A DNA stretch of 7,254 bases from an uncultured Collinsella sp. (GCA_902470915.1 CABRIB010000093.1:1-7254), one strand, 5' to 3'; shown: positions 1-6,213, numbered from the stretch's first letter. Program-made: numbers and translations. The notes: generated by a model from the sequence alone, not told the origin.

Positions 1-47
1 CTACACAAGGAGTATCGTCGGCAGCGTCAGATGTGTATAAGAGACAG
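1..47 (+). other. Illumina Nextera adapter (P5 side), not genomic
   Basis: The first 47 bases are synthetic. Bases 1-6 are the last bases of the P5 oligo, 7-14 are AAGGAGTA (the Nextera S507 i5 index), 15-28 are the Read 1 linker TCGTCGGCAGCGTC, and 29-47 are the 19-bp Tn5 mosaic end AGATGTGTATAAGAGACAG. Genomic sequence starts at 48. The adapter continues the reading frame of the membrane fusion gene and adds a false tail, which contains SYTHLTLPTI, before a chance stop at bases 1-3. Confidence 0.99.
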
Positions 48-948
48 TGGCGATGTCCTTTTCGCCCACCTGCACGGTCACCTTCATCTTGGATAGGTCG
101 GCGATCTGCATGCACTGCTTGCCGCCGCTCGTATCGCTTTCGCCCATGATCATGCCGCCTGTTACCGTGGCGCCCACCTTGGCGTTAAGCTCCACGATGC
201 TACCCGAGCTCGGGGCCGTGACCGTGCGACTGGCGGCCTTGGCGTTCGCCTGGTCTAGGTTTGCCTGGGCCGAAGCGAGGCTGCGCTGCGCGGCCGATAC
301 GGCGTTCGTGTCCCCTGATGCGTCAGAGACGCCAGCCGCTGCGGAAGCTCCATCGACGTCCGTCGTTGGGGTGGCCTGCGCGACAGCGGCGGCTTTCTGC
401 GCGTTGGTGAGGTCTTCCTGGGCGGCTGCAACTGCACGCTGCGCCTCGGCAACGTTGCGATCGAGCTCGTCGTTTTTAATGGTCATAAGCACGTCGCCCT
501 CGCTGACGGATTGGCCTGCCTGCACGTTGATCGAATCGACCGTGCCGTCGACAGAAGGGGAGACCACTGAGGACGAAATGGGTTTGAGCTGGCCTTTCGC
601 CTCGACCGTTGTGGTAAACGTGCCCTCGGTCACCATGTCGGTCACAGGCCCGCTAGCTCCCTGTGGCTGCGCATTGAGAACCAGGGTAGCGACAATGGCA
701 ATGAGCGCGATGGCACCTACGACGCCGGCGGCAATACCGCGTCGAATCAGCTTTTTGCGTCGACGTTCGGCGCGTTTTGCCTTGAGCTTGGCATATGCCT
801 CTTCATCGGAAATCTCGACCGTATCGTTCGTGCGTCCGCTCTGCTTGTCGGTGTGCGCGTTTGTAATCAGAGGAATCGTTTCGGTGGCATCTTCGGGCGT
901 GCGCTCGGTATCATCCGCGCCCGGGGTGATGGTGGGGACATTCGGCAT
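48..948 (-). CDS. HlyD/MacA-type membrane fusion (efflux adaptor) protein, 3' end cut by contig edge
   Basis: Three hundred genomic residues of a periplasmic-adaptor-type protein, the part that in related systems links an ABC (MacB/FtsX-like) or RND transporter to its export path. Residues 1-66 are hydrophilic and acidic, then basic (ERRRKKLIRR), and would be cytoplasmic. Residues 71-92 form one membrane helix. A split biotinyl-lipoyl-like domain begins near 128 (GTVDSINVQAGQSVSEGD) and resumes at 241-262 (TVTAPSSGSIVELNAKVG). Between the halves lies an Ala/Gln-rich coiled-coil hairpin (about 160-238) with a low-complexity Ala/Ser/Thr/Asp linker at 192-214. The beta-barrel domain is just beginning (QIADLSKMKV) when the contig ends. 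The start at 948 is chosen because AAAGGAG lies 5 nt upstream; the frame stays open to 1011, but that ATG lies inside the upstream hairpin and lacks a ribosome site. Residues after the Ala codon at 49-51 are adapter-derived. The transporter partner is probably beyond the contig edge (inference). Confidence 0.9.
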
Positions 949-953
949 AGCGT

Positions 954-960
954 CTCCTTT
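954..960 (-). promoter_or_regulatory. Shine-Dalgarno site that sets the start of the membrane fusion gene
   Basis: On the minus strand this reads AAAGGAG, 5 nt before the ATG at 948. It decides against the in-frame ATG at 1011, which would add 21 residues encoded by the hairpin and promoter region. Confidence 0.85.
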
Positions 961-978
961 ATAGAAAGAACCTCGATA

Positions 979-984
979 ATTATA
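979..984 (-). promoter_or_regulatory. Candidate -10 box (TATAAT) for the membrane fusion gene
   Basis: A consensus TATAAT on the minus strand would place transcription start near 972, giving a leader of about 24 nt that still includes the Shine-Dalgarno site. No convincing -35 hexamer is seen 16-18 bp upstream, where the GC-rich hairpin lies. The box touches the base of that hairpin. This is an inference from motif and spacing. Confidence 0.45.
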
Positions 985-1011
985 TGCGCCCACCGGTTGG
1001 GGCGGGCGCAT
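984..1011 (-). terminator. GC-rich hairpin after the L,D-transpeptidase gene, candidate terminator
   Basis: Arms ATGCGCCC (984-991) and GGGCGCAT (1004-1011) pair perfectly over 8 bp. Two more C-G pairs follow a single mismatch and leave a 6-nt loop. It lies about 70 nt past the transpeptidase stop. On the minus strand it is followed by ATAATTAT, which is AT-rich but not a true T-run, so termination may be weak. Its loop-side sequence (CCCCAACCGG on the minus strand) also occurs in the much stronger metK terminator at 4815-4842. Confidence 0.5.
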
Positions 1012-1080
1012 AGGACGGTTTCTTTCGGAACTGTTAGATTGGTCGCAGCGGTTCCACGTTGTAGGAATGCGCGCGTTGCA

Positions 1081-2814
1081 CTACGAGTGGACAACCACGC
1101 ACAGGCCGACTTTGATGCAGTCGTGAAGTGCCTTGGCGTCTGCCAGGCGCAGGTTGATGCAACCGTGGCTGCCGCACCACTTGTACGACTCGGCATTATC
1201 GAAGCTCTTGTCGTTTTGCCAGGTGGCGTCGTGGAAGCCGATCATATTGCCCTCGAACGGCATCCAGTAGCTCACCGGGCTTTCGTATTTGGGCTTACCG
1301 GTCTCGGGGTCCTTGGCTCCGATCAGGGTGCTGCCGCCGTCGTTGCTGTTGATCTGCCACACGCCTTCGGGGGTGGCGTCTTCGCCCGGTTTGCCGGAAA
1401 TAAAGTTGGCCTCCCAAACGATATTACCGTTCTCGTCATAGTAGCGCGCGTGCTGCTCGGACAGATCGACATCGACGTATGCCTTCCAGTCGGGCTCTCC
1501 CTTTGCGGTAAAGGTGTCGGCCTTCTGGGAGTATTTGATCTCGATTTCGCCGGTCTGCTTGTTGTTAATGGCATCCTCGACCTGCTTTGCGAGCGAGCTG
1601 CTGTCGATGGACCAACCAAAGTCGCCGCCTTCGACGGCGCACTGCTTGCCATCGGCGCGCGTCCACCAGCGAGTGGAGCCAACGGTATTAAAGCCATTGG
1701 CGAGCTCGGCTGCCCAGCTGCTGATCTGCGACGTATCGAGCGTGGGGTTTGCGGGATCGGCAAAGCTGATCCACTGTAACACGGAGCTGCCATCAACCTT
1801 GCCGGCATCCTCGCCGTTGAGCTTGAGGGTCACGTTGACGCCCAGGAAGTTGTTGGCGGCATCGCATGCAGCCTGAATCTGATCATCGGTCAGCGTTCCA
1901 TTGAGCGGCTCATAGGCATCGTTGCCGAGCTTGGAAAGATCTACGGTCTCGGCCAGCGAGGCAAGCTCGAGCTCGGCATACTTAATGACATGCTCGCGGT
2001 TGAGTTTTTCGTTGGAGCGCGCCTTCTCGACGGTAAACTTGCCGGCCTGCTCGTCATAGGAGCTATTGGCCTCGAACGCGCCCGAACGGCCCTCGTTAAA
2101 CTCGTCGATGGCGGCGCCCAGATCCTTCTCAAACTGCTTTTGGTCAAAGGTATCGGAGAGTATGGACAGGTCGACGTCTTGATCAAGATCGACTTCGTTG
2201 GAGCTAGCGGTTGTTTTGGTCTTGCCGCTTAAGGATTCTACAAGGCGGACAGGCCATACAAAAGCTTCGTTGTGGTTGATGATCTCTTTTGCGGCAGCTT
2301 CGCCGTCTACGATGGGCTCATCGGACTCGGGCTGATAGGTCCAGCTAAAGTCATCGCCCGTCACGGTGAGCTTATAGTGCTTCCATGCCGAGTTGACCTT
2401 GGCGGCGGCAGACGAAGCGTTGGAGAACGAGACGTCGACGCCGGCGATGGTGGTGTTGGGATAGGCTACCTGCGAAAACGCTACGATGCCTACGATATAG
2501 ACAATGACGATAAGACCTAGGACGACAAAGAGCGTCGTCTTTTTGCCCGACTTATTGTTCTTGGCGGGTTTGCGTGCGGGGCCGCGATCGCCTCGAGCGT
2601 GCGTGGGGGGCTGCTTGGGCGCATTGCCGTTTGCCTGGCGCTGCTGACGTTGTTGACGCTGCTGTCGCTGTTGGTTCGGGCGTTGGGAATCGTTTGCCGC
2701 ACCACGCTGTTGACCGTGGCTCGGCGCGATAGGACGCGGTGACTGAACGCCGCCGGTGTGCCTGCTCGGCTGCTGCGGATCGGGAATCAGTTGAGTTCGA
2801 TCGTTTTGCGACAT
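1081..2814 (-). CDS. Membrane-anchored L,D-transpeptidase (YkuD) with peptidoglycan-binding region
   Basis: A 577-residue cell-wall enzyme predicted to form 3-3 (meso-Dap to meso-Dap or equivalent) cross-links or attach substrates to peptidoglycan outside the membrane. Residues 1-90 are a cytoplasmic Pro/Gln/Arg-rich tail with four QQR units at 48-59. Residues 94-115 form one membrane helix. An extracellular region of about 120-440 resembles the putative peptidoglycan-binding domains (PG_binding_4 type) found before YkuD in Gram-positive transpeptidases; it starts with AGVDVSFSNASSAAAKV. The YkuD catalytic domain spans about 444-577, with His528 (GFHDA) and the signature SHGCINLR, giving catalytic Cys552, His550 and Arg556. 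All catalytic residues are present and the protein ends just after the domain, as is usual. I chose the ATG at 2814 because AAGGA lies 10 nt upstream; the ATG at 2823 (three residues longer, MHT) would have only 1 nt of spacing. It is separated from the dehydratase by a terminator and has its own promoter-like site. Codon use is less GC-biased than in gltX or metK. Confidence 0.94.
   Translation of the reverse strand: MSQNDRTQLIPDPQQPSRHTGGVQSPRPIAPSHGQQRGAANDSQRPNQQRQQRQQRQQRQANGNAPKQPPTHARGDRGPARKPAKNNKSGKKTTLFVVLGLIVIVYIVGIVAFSQVAYPNTTIAGVDVSFSNASSAAAKVNSAWKHYKLTVTGDDFSWTYQPESDEPIVDGEAAAKEIINHNEAFVWPVRLVESLSGKTKTTASSNEVDLDQDVDLSILSDTFDQKQFEKDLGAAIDEFNEGRSGAFEANSSYDEQAGKFTVEKARSNEKLNREHVIKYAELELASLAETVDLSKLGNDAYEPLNGTLTDDQIQAACDAANNFLGVNVTLKLNGEDAGKVDGSSVLQWISFADPANPTLDTSQISSWAAELANGFNTVGSTRWWTRADGKQCAVEGGDFGWSIDSSSLAKQVEDAINNKQTGEIEIKYSQKADTFTAKGEPDWKAYVDVDLSEQHARYYDENGNIVWEANFISGKPGEDATPEGVWQINSNDGGSTLIGAKDPETGKPKYESPVSYWMPFEGNMIGFHDATWQNDKSFDNAESYKWCGSHGCINLRLADAKALHDCIKVGLCVVVHS
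2638..2673 (-). repeat. Four tandem Gln-Gln-Arg codons in the transpeptidase cytoplasmic tail
   Basis: A 9-nt period repeated four times encodes QQR QQR QQR QQR. Synonymous codons differ between copies (CAA/CAG, CGA/CGT/CGC), so the amino acids repeat more closely than the DNA. The tract is basic and predicted to face the cytoplasm just before the membrane helix. Confidence 0.85.
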
Positions 2815-2824
2815 CGTATGCATA

Positions 2825-2829
2825 TCCTT
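2825..2829 (-). promoter_or_regulatory. Shine-Dalgarno site for the transpeptidase
   Basis: AAGGA on the minus strand lies 10 nt before the ATG at 2814 but only 1 nt before the alternative ATG at 2823. The spacing favours the downstream start. Confidence 0.65.
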
Positions 2830-2871
2830 CGAATTTCGCCTTATGGCTCATCGTGTTTTTACTGGGCTTGC

Positions 2872-2900
2872 ATTATAGCGATTGCCCTACTGTTTGTGGT
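2872..2900 (-). promoter_or_regulatory. Candidate promoter of the L,D-transpeptidase gene
   Basis: A consensus TATAAT at 2872-2877 on the minus strand is preceded, after 17 bp, by ACCACA at 2895-2900, which shares only three positions with the -35 consensus. Transcription would start near 2865, about 50 nt before the ATG. The site lies just past the serine dehydratase terminator, consistent with an independent transcription unit. Confidence 0.6.
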
Positions 2901-2918
2901 ACGGAAACGGTGGCATTC

Positions 2919-2945
2919 AAAAGAGGTGGGACATTTGTCCCACCT
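2919..2945 (-). terminator. Rho-independent terminator of the serine dehydratase gene
   Basis: On the minus strand AGGTGGGAC, a 4-nt loop and GTCCCACCT form a perfect 9-bp stem (2924-2945), followed by C then TTTT and starting 18 nt past the dehydratase stop. The stem-loop is nearly a perfect palindrome. The T-run is short, but position and stem support the call. Confidence 0.82.
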
Positions 2946-2963
2946 TTGAGTCATTCTTTGCCG

Positions 2964-4571
2964 CTATCCGCACACACCGCATTTTGCACAGGCCGAAAGT
3001 GCGGCCGGAGCCTGCGCGATGCCACCCTTTGCCGTCTCGCGCAGCGTGGCCGGTAAAGCGTGGCCCACCGAGAGCATGACATGTGCCATCTGGTCAAACG
3101 GCACCAGGCTCTTAACGCCTGCGAGGGCGAGTTGTGCCGAGCTAAAGGCCGCTGCTACGCCGATGGCGTTGCGGTTTTGGCAGGGCACCTCCACGAGGCC
3201 ACCGACGGGGTCACAAACGAGGCCCAGCAAGTTACTCAGCGCGATGGAACTGGCGTCGAGCGCCTGCCCGGGCGTGCCGCCGAGCATCTGCACCAGCGCG
3301 GCAGCTGCCATGGCAGCGGCACTTCCGACCTCGGCCTGGCAGCCGCCCTCGGCGCCGGCGACGCAGGCGCTCGTGGTGAGGTTGAGGCCGATGGCGGCTG
3401 CGCAGTAGAGCGCGTCCATGACCTGCTCGTCGTCGAGCTGAAGGTGATCGGCGAGCGCCAGCACGCAGCCGGGCACAACGCCTGCGGATCCTGCCGTGGG
3501 GGCGGCGACGATCACACCCATCGTGGCGGAACGCTCGAGCACGGCCATCGCGCGGGCCACGGCGTCGGTTTGAACGGTGCCCATCAGGCTCGTGCTCAAA
3601 TCGTTGCGGCCGGTGGCATCGACGAGTTTAGCCTCGCCGCCGATAAGCCCGCCGAGCGATCGCTGCGGATTGACGATGGGGGTCGTGGTCTCCTCGCGCA
3701 TGACGTCGAGCACGCGGCGCATGGTGGCGACGGCGTGGGCCTCGCCGGTCAGGCGCGCCTCGCGCACGGCCATAACGGCGCCGATGCTGAGCTCCAGTTC
3801 CTTGCACGCATCGAGCAGCTGCTCGCCGTCGTCGAAGATCTCCTTAGCCGAGACGCCGGGGGAGAGCGATGAGGCAGAACCGGGGAGCTCAATAAAGGTC
3901 GCGTAATCGACATTGTCGAGCTTGCGTAGCATGGGGATGACGGTGTCGTCGGGCGCGCCGTCGGTCTCAAAGACGGAGTAGGCCTGGCCGCCCACTTCGG
4001 TGCGGTAGGTGCGGCAGAAAGCGATGTTCACGTGGGCGTAGGCGAGCAGGTTCGTGAGCGCTGCGAGCACGCCGGGGACGTCCTGGTGTGCCACAAACAG
4101 CGTGGAATACATCCCCGAGATGTCGACGCCGACGCCGTTGATGCGGCTGATGCGCATCTTTCCGCCGCCCAGGCTCTCACCGCGGACCTGTGCCGTGGCG
4201 CCCGTGTCGTCGACCATGTCGATGTCGACGGTGTTGGGGTGGATGGAGGCGTCGTCGCCCTTAATTTCAAAGTGATAGTCGAGGCCCTGCTCGCGTGCGA
4301 GGTCGAAGGCCTGCTTGATGTTCTCGTCATCGGTGTCGAGGCCCAGAATGCCCGCGACGAGCGCACGGTCGGTGCCGTGGCCGCGGTAGGTGTGGGCGAA
4401 GGAGTTCCATAGACCAAAGGTAACCTTGGTGATGCGGCCTTCCAGCAGGCTGGCGGCAACTTGGGCGCAGCGCAGGGCGCCGGCGGTGTGCGATGAACTG
4501 GGGCCGACCATGACGGGACCCAAGATCTCGAATGCCGAGGTCGTAGCTAGTGTTTGCGGCTTGCCTGCCAT
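2964..4571 (-). CDS. sdaA: L-serine dehydratase, iron-sulfur type, fused beta-alpha single chain
   Basis: A 535-residue cytoplasmic enzyme that deaminates L-serine to pyruvate and ammonia using a [4Fe-4S] cluster rather than pyridoxal phosphate. The beta part comes first: GPSSSHTAG (about 23-31) and a central region to about 155. An ACT domain follows (about 156-228; AHQDVPGVLAAL, HVNIAFCRTYR, SVFETDG). After a Ser/Pro linker at 232-240 comes the alpha catalytic part (about 241-520), with NPQRSLGGLIGG, APTAGSAG (357-364), EGGCQAEVGSA, CDPVGG and VPCQNRNAIG. By family pattern, Cys411, Cys453 and Cys464 are the likely cluster ligands. The C-terminus is cysteine-rich (CAKCGVCG, Cys528/531/534). 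In Bacillus-type enzymes the beta (ACT) and alpha parts are separate proteins; here they are one chain. The start at 4571 is supported by AAAGGAG 5 nt upstream; the frame is open to an ATG at 4748, but that extension would translate the inverted repeat and lacks family similarity. It is separated from metK by a terminator and a 119-bp inverted repeat. Confidence 0.96.
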   Translation of the reverse strand: MAGKPQTLATTSAFEILGPVMVGPSSSHTAGALRCAQVAASLLEGRITKVTFGLWNSFAHTYRGHGTDRALVAGILGLDTDDENIKQAFDLAREQGLDYHFEIKGDDASIHPNTVDIDMVDDTGATAQVRGESLGGGKMRISRINGVGVDISGMYSTLFVAHQDVPGVLAALTNLLAYAHVNIAFCRTYRTEVGGQAYSVFETDGAPDDTVIPMLRKLDNVDYATFIELPGSASSLSPGVSAKEIFDDGEQLLDACKELELSIGAVMAVREARLTGEAHAVATMRRVLDVMREETTTPIVNPQRSLGGLIGGEAKLVDATGRNDLSTSLMGTVQTDAVARAMAVLERSATMGVIVAAPTAGSAGVVPGCVLALADHLQLDDEQVMDALYCAAAIGLNLTTSACVAGAEGGCQAEVGSAAAMAAAALVQMLGGTPGQALDASSIALSNLLGLVCDPVGGLVEVPCQNRNAIGVAAAFSSAQLALAGVKSLVPFDQMAHVMLSVGHALPATLRETAKGGIAQAPAALSACAKCGVCG

Positions 4572-4576
4572 GGGTG

Positions 4577-4583
4577 CTCCTTT
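4577..4583 (-). promoter_or_regulatory. Shine-Dalgarno site that sets the serine dehydratase start
   Basis: AAAGGAG on the minus strand lies 5 nt before the ATG at 4571. It argues against the 59-residue longer reading from 4748. It lies only 13 nt past the inner foot of the large inverted repeat, so it would be free for ribosomes even if that hairpin folds in the leader RNA. Confidence 0.88.
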
Positions 4584-4596
4584 GTTTTGTCCCATC

Positions 4597-4715
4597 GTCC
4601 CGAGGGCGGGGCATAAGGTCGCCTGCTCGGACAGTCCTGCTCGCACGGAGAGCACATTAAGTGCTCTCCGGCTCGTGCGGAACTCGCGATCGACCTTATG
4701 CCCCGCCCTCGGGAC
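4597..4715. repeat. 119-bp inverted-repeat element with perfect 25-bp arms and a nested hairpin
   Basis: The left arm 4597-4621 begins GTCCCGAGGGCGGGGCATAA, and the right arm 4691-4715 is its exact reverse complement over all 25 bases. The 69-bp interior holds a second hairpin: CGGAGAGCAC (4646-4655), loop ATTAA, GTGCTCTCCG (4661-4670). Further short complementary stretches (CGCAC/GTGCG) flank it. Neither outer side has a T-run, and no target-site duplication is evident. It could be a non-autonomous mobile repeat (MITE/REPIN-like) or a structured leader of the serine dehydratase mRNA; the sequence alone does not decide. No protein-coding capacity is supported inside it. Confidence 0.85.
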
Positions 4716-4808
4716 TAAGGATACATGGTAGAAGTGCCCGTGCTGCAAAATTCATTAGCTGGTGACGCAGCGTAGGATCATATCGAAGCATCTTCACCAC
4801 TGGATTAA
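4716..4808. other. Rest of the metK-dehydratase gap, no clear feature
   Basis: The full gap between the dehydratase start and the metK stop is 312 bp and holds the inverted repeat, the metK terminator and this stretch. The dehydratase promoter should lie here. I see only weak hexamers on the minus strand (for example TATGAT without a matching -35), so I do not place it. There is no credible small gene. Confidence 0.5.
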
Positions 4809-4842
4809 TAAAAAAGAGGTACCGGTTGGGGCCGGTACCTCT
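4809..4842 (-). terminator. Strong rho-independent terminator of metK
   Basis: AGAGGTACCGG (4815-4825) and CCGGTACCTCT (4832-4842) form a perfect 11-bp stem with a 6-nt loop. On the minus strand the stem runs directly into TTTTTT. It begins 41 nt past the metK stop and should separate metK from the serine dehydratase. Confidence 0.94.
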
Positions 4843-4883
4843 ATTTGGTGCGTTTCTATTTGGCTGCAGCTTTTGACGCTGGC

Positions 4884-6164
4884 TTACAGTCCGCAGGCTG
4901 CTTTGAGTTCTTCGACTCGGTCGGTTTTCTCCCAGGTGAAGTCGGCGTCTTCGCGACCGAAGTGACCATAGGCTGCCGTCTTTTCGTAGATGGGGCGACG
5001 CAGGTCTAGGTCGCGGATGATTGCGCCTGGGCGCAGATCGAAGGTCTTCTCTACGGCTTCAACGATCTTGTCCTCGGCGACCTTTGCGGTACCGAAGGTG
5101 TCGACCATGATTGAGAGGGGCTTGGAAACGCCGATGGCGTAGGCAAGCTCGACTTCGCAGCGGTCGGCCAGACCGGCGGCGACCACGTTCTTGGCGACCC
5201 AGCGCGCGGCATACGCGGCGGAGCGGTCAACCTTGGTGCAGTCCTTGCCGCTAAAGGCACCGCCGCCGTGACGGCCGTAGCCGCCGTAGGTGTCGACGAT
5301 GATTTTGCGGCCGGTGAGACCCGTGTCGCCCATGGGGCCGCCCACGACAAAGCGACCGGTGGGGTTCACATAGATGTCCGCGTTGTCCCACGGCATGTTC
5401 TCGGCGGCCATGACCGGGGTGATGACGTGCTCGATGAGGTCGGCCTTGATCTTGCCCATGTCTTCGATCTCGGCGGCGTGCTGCGTGGAGATGACGATGG
5501 TTGTGACCTCGACGGGCTTGCCTTCCTCGTAGCGCACGGTGACCTGTGTCTTGCCGTCGGGACGCAGATAGGCGAGGGTGCCGTCGTGGCGCACGGCGGC
5601 CAGGCGCTCGGCCAGGCGGCTTGCCAGGTAGTGCGGCATGGGCATGAGGGTCTTGGTCTCGTTGGAGGCATAACCGAACATCATACCCTGGTCGCCGGCG
5701 CCGATCAGGTCGATCGGGTCGGTGGTGGCGCCGGTCTGGGTCTCGAAGGATTCGTCAACGCCCTGGGCGATATCGGGCGACTGCTCGTGGATGAGGCTCA
5801 TAACGCCGCAGGTGTCGCAGTCAAAACCGAACTTGGCGCGGTTGTAGCCAATGCGGCGGATGACGCCGCGGGCGATTTCCTGTACGTCGACGTAGGCCTG
5901 GGTGCGAATCTCGCCGGCGACGATGACGGTGCCGGTGGTCACGAGGGTCTCGCAGGCGCAGCGGACGTTCTCAACGTTGGCAGGCACGCCGTTGGGGGCG
6001 ATGTAGCCCTGCTCCTGAAGCTCTATTTCTTTGGCGAGGATTGCGTCGAGGACGGCGTCGCTGATCTGGTCAGCGATCTTATCGGGATGACCTTCGGTCA
6101 CCGACTCCGACGTAAAAACAAAGGACCCGTGTTGGGGTGGGATGGAACGAAGTTCTTCTGACAT
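4884..6164 (-). CDS. metK: S-adenosylmethionine synthetase (methionine adenosyltransferase)
   Basis: A 426-residue cytoplasmic enzyme that makes S-adenosylmethionine from methionine and ATP, releasing phosphate and pyrophosphate; the family works as a tetramer. The ATP-site motif SEGHPDKIADQISDAVLD-like stretch is at 22-40 (here TEGHPDKI). Signature 1, GAGDQGMMFGYA, is at 156-167, and signature 2, GGGAFSGKD followed by KVDRSAAYAAR, is at 300-321. All three typical domains are present. It is longer than the E. coli enzyme (384 residues), partly because of about 18 extra residues between AILA (41-44) and ACETLVTTG (70-78). The start at 6164 is supported by AAAGGA 5 nt upstream and by the usual distance to the GHPDK motif. 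It has its own terminator and diverges from gltX across a REPIN-like repeat. No recognised SAM riboswitch fits the short leader. Confidence 0.98.
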   Translation of the reverse strand: MSEELRSIPPQHGSFVFTSESVTEGHPDKIADQISDAVLDAILAKEIELQEQGYIAPNGVPANVENVRCACETLVTTGTVIVAGEIRTQAYVDVQEIARGVIRRIGYNRAKFGFDCDTCGVMSLIHEQSPDIAQGVDESFETQTGATTDPIDLIGAGDQGMMFGYASNETKTLMPMPHYLASRLAERLAAVRHDGTLAYLRPDGKTQVTVRYEEGKPVEVTTIVISTQHAAEIEDMGKIKADLIEHVITPVMAAENMPWDNADIYVNPTGRFVVGGPMGDTGLTGRKIIVDTYGGYGRHGGGAFSGKDCTKVDRSAAYAARWVAKNVVAAGLADRCEVELAYAIGVSKPLSIMVDTFGTAKVAEDKIVEAVEKTFDLRPGAIIRDLDLRRPIYEKTAAYGHFGREDADFTWEKTDRVEELKAACGL

Positions 6165-6176
6165 GATTGTCCTTTC

Positions 6177-6213
6177 AAAAACGTGTCCCAGCGACCGTTA
6201 CCATTCCGCCGGG
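6177..6213 (-). other. Small hairpin plus U-run in the metK leader
   Basis: In the minus-strand RNA, CCCGGCG (6213-6207) pairs with CGCUGGG (6193-6187) through seven pairs including one G-U, with a 13-nt loop. After 5 nt comes UUUUU (6181-6177), which abuts the Shine-Dalgarno site. It may be chance structure or a small leader control element. It is not a normal terminator because the U-run is displaced from the stem. Confidence 0.3.

Noticed and set aside
949..1011. 21-residue N-terminal extension of the membrane fusion protein starting at 1011
   Set aside because: It would translate a hairpin and a TATAAT box and has no ribosome site, whereas AAAGGAG is well placed before the ATG at 948.
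853..1779. 308-codon plus-strand frame opposite the membrane fusion and transpeptidase genes
   Set aside because: It crosses two real genes and their gap, and is explained by antisense codon bias.
4572..4748. 59-residue N-terminal extension of the serine dehydratase starting at 4748
   Set aside because: It lies across the perfect inverted repeat, has no family-like sequence and no ribosome site; the start at 4571 has AAAGGAG at 5 nt.
4762..4965. 67-codon plus-strand frame across the metK terminator and metK 3' end
   Set aside because: It overlaps a strong terminator and metK antisense, and has no ribosome site or recognisable similarity.
5268..6161. 297-codon open frame on the plus strand opposite metK
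   Set aside because: It is an antisense shadow of GC-rich codons; metK is unmistakable on the other strand and the shadow has no family-like motifs.
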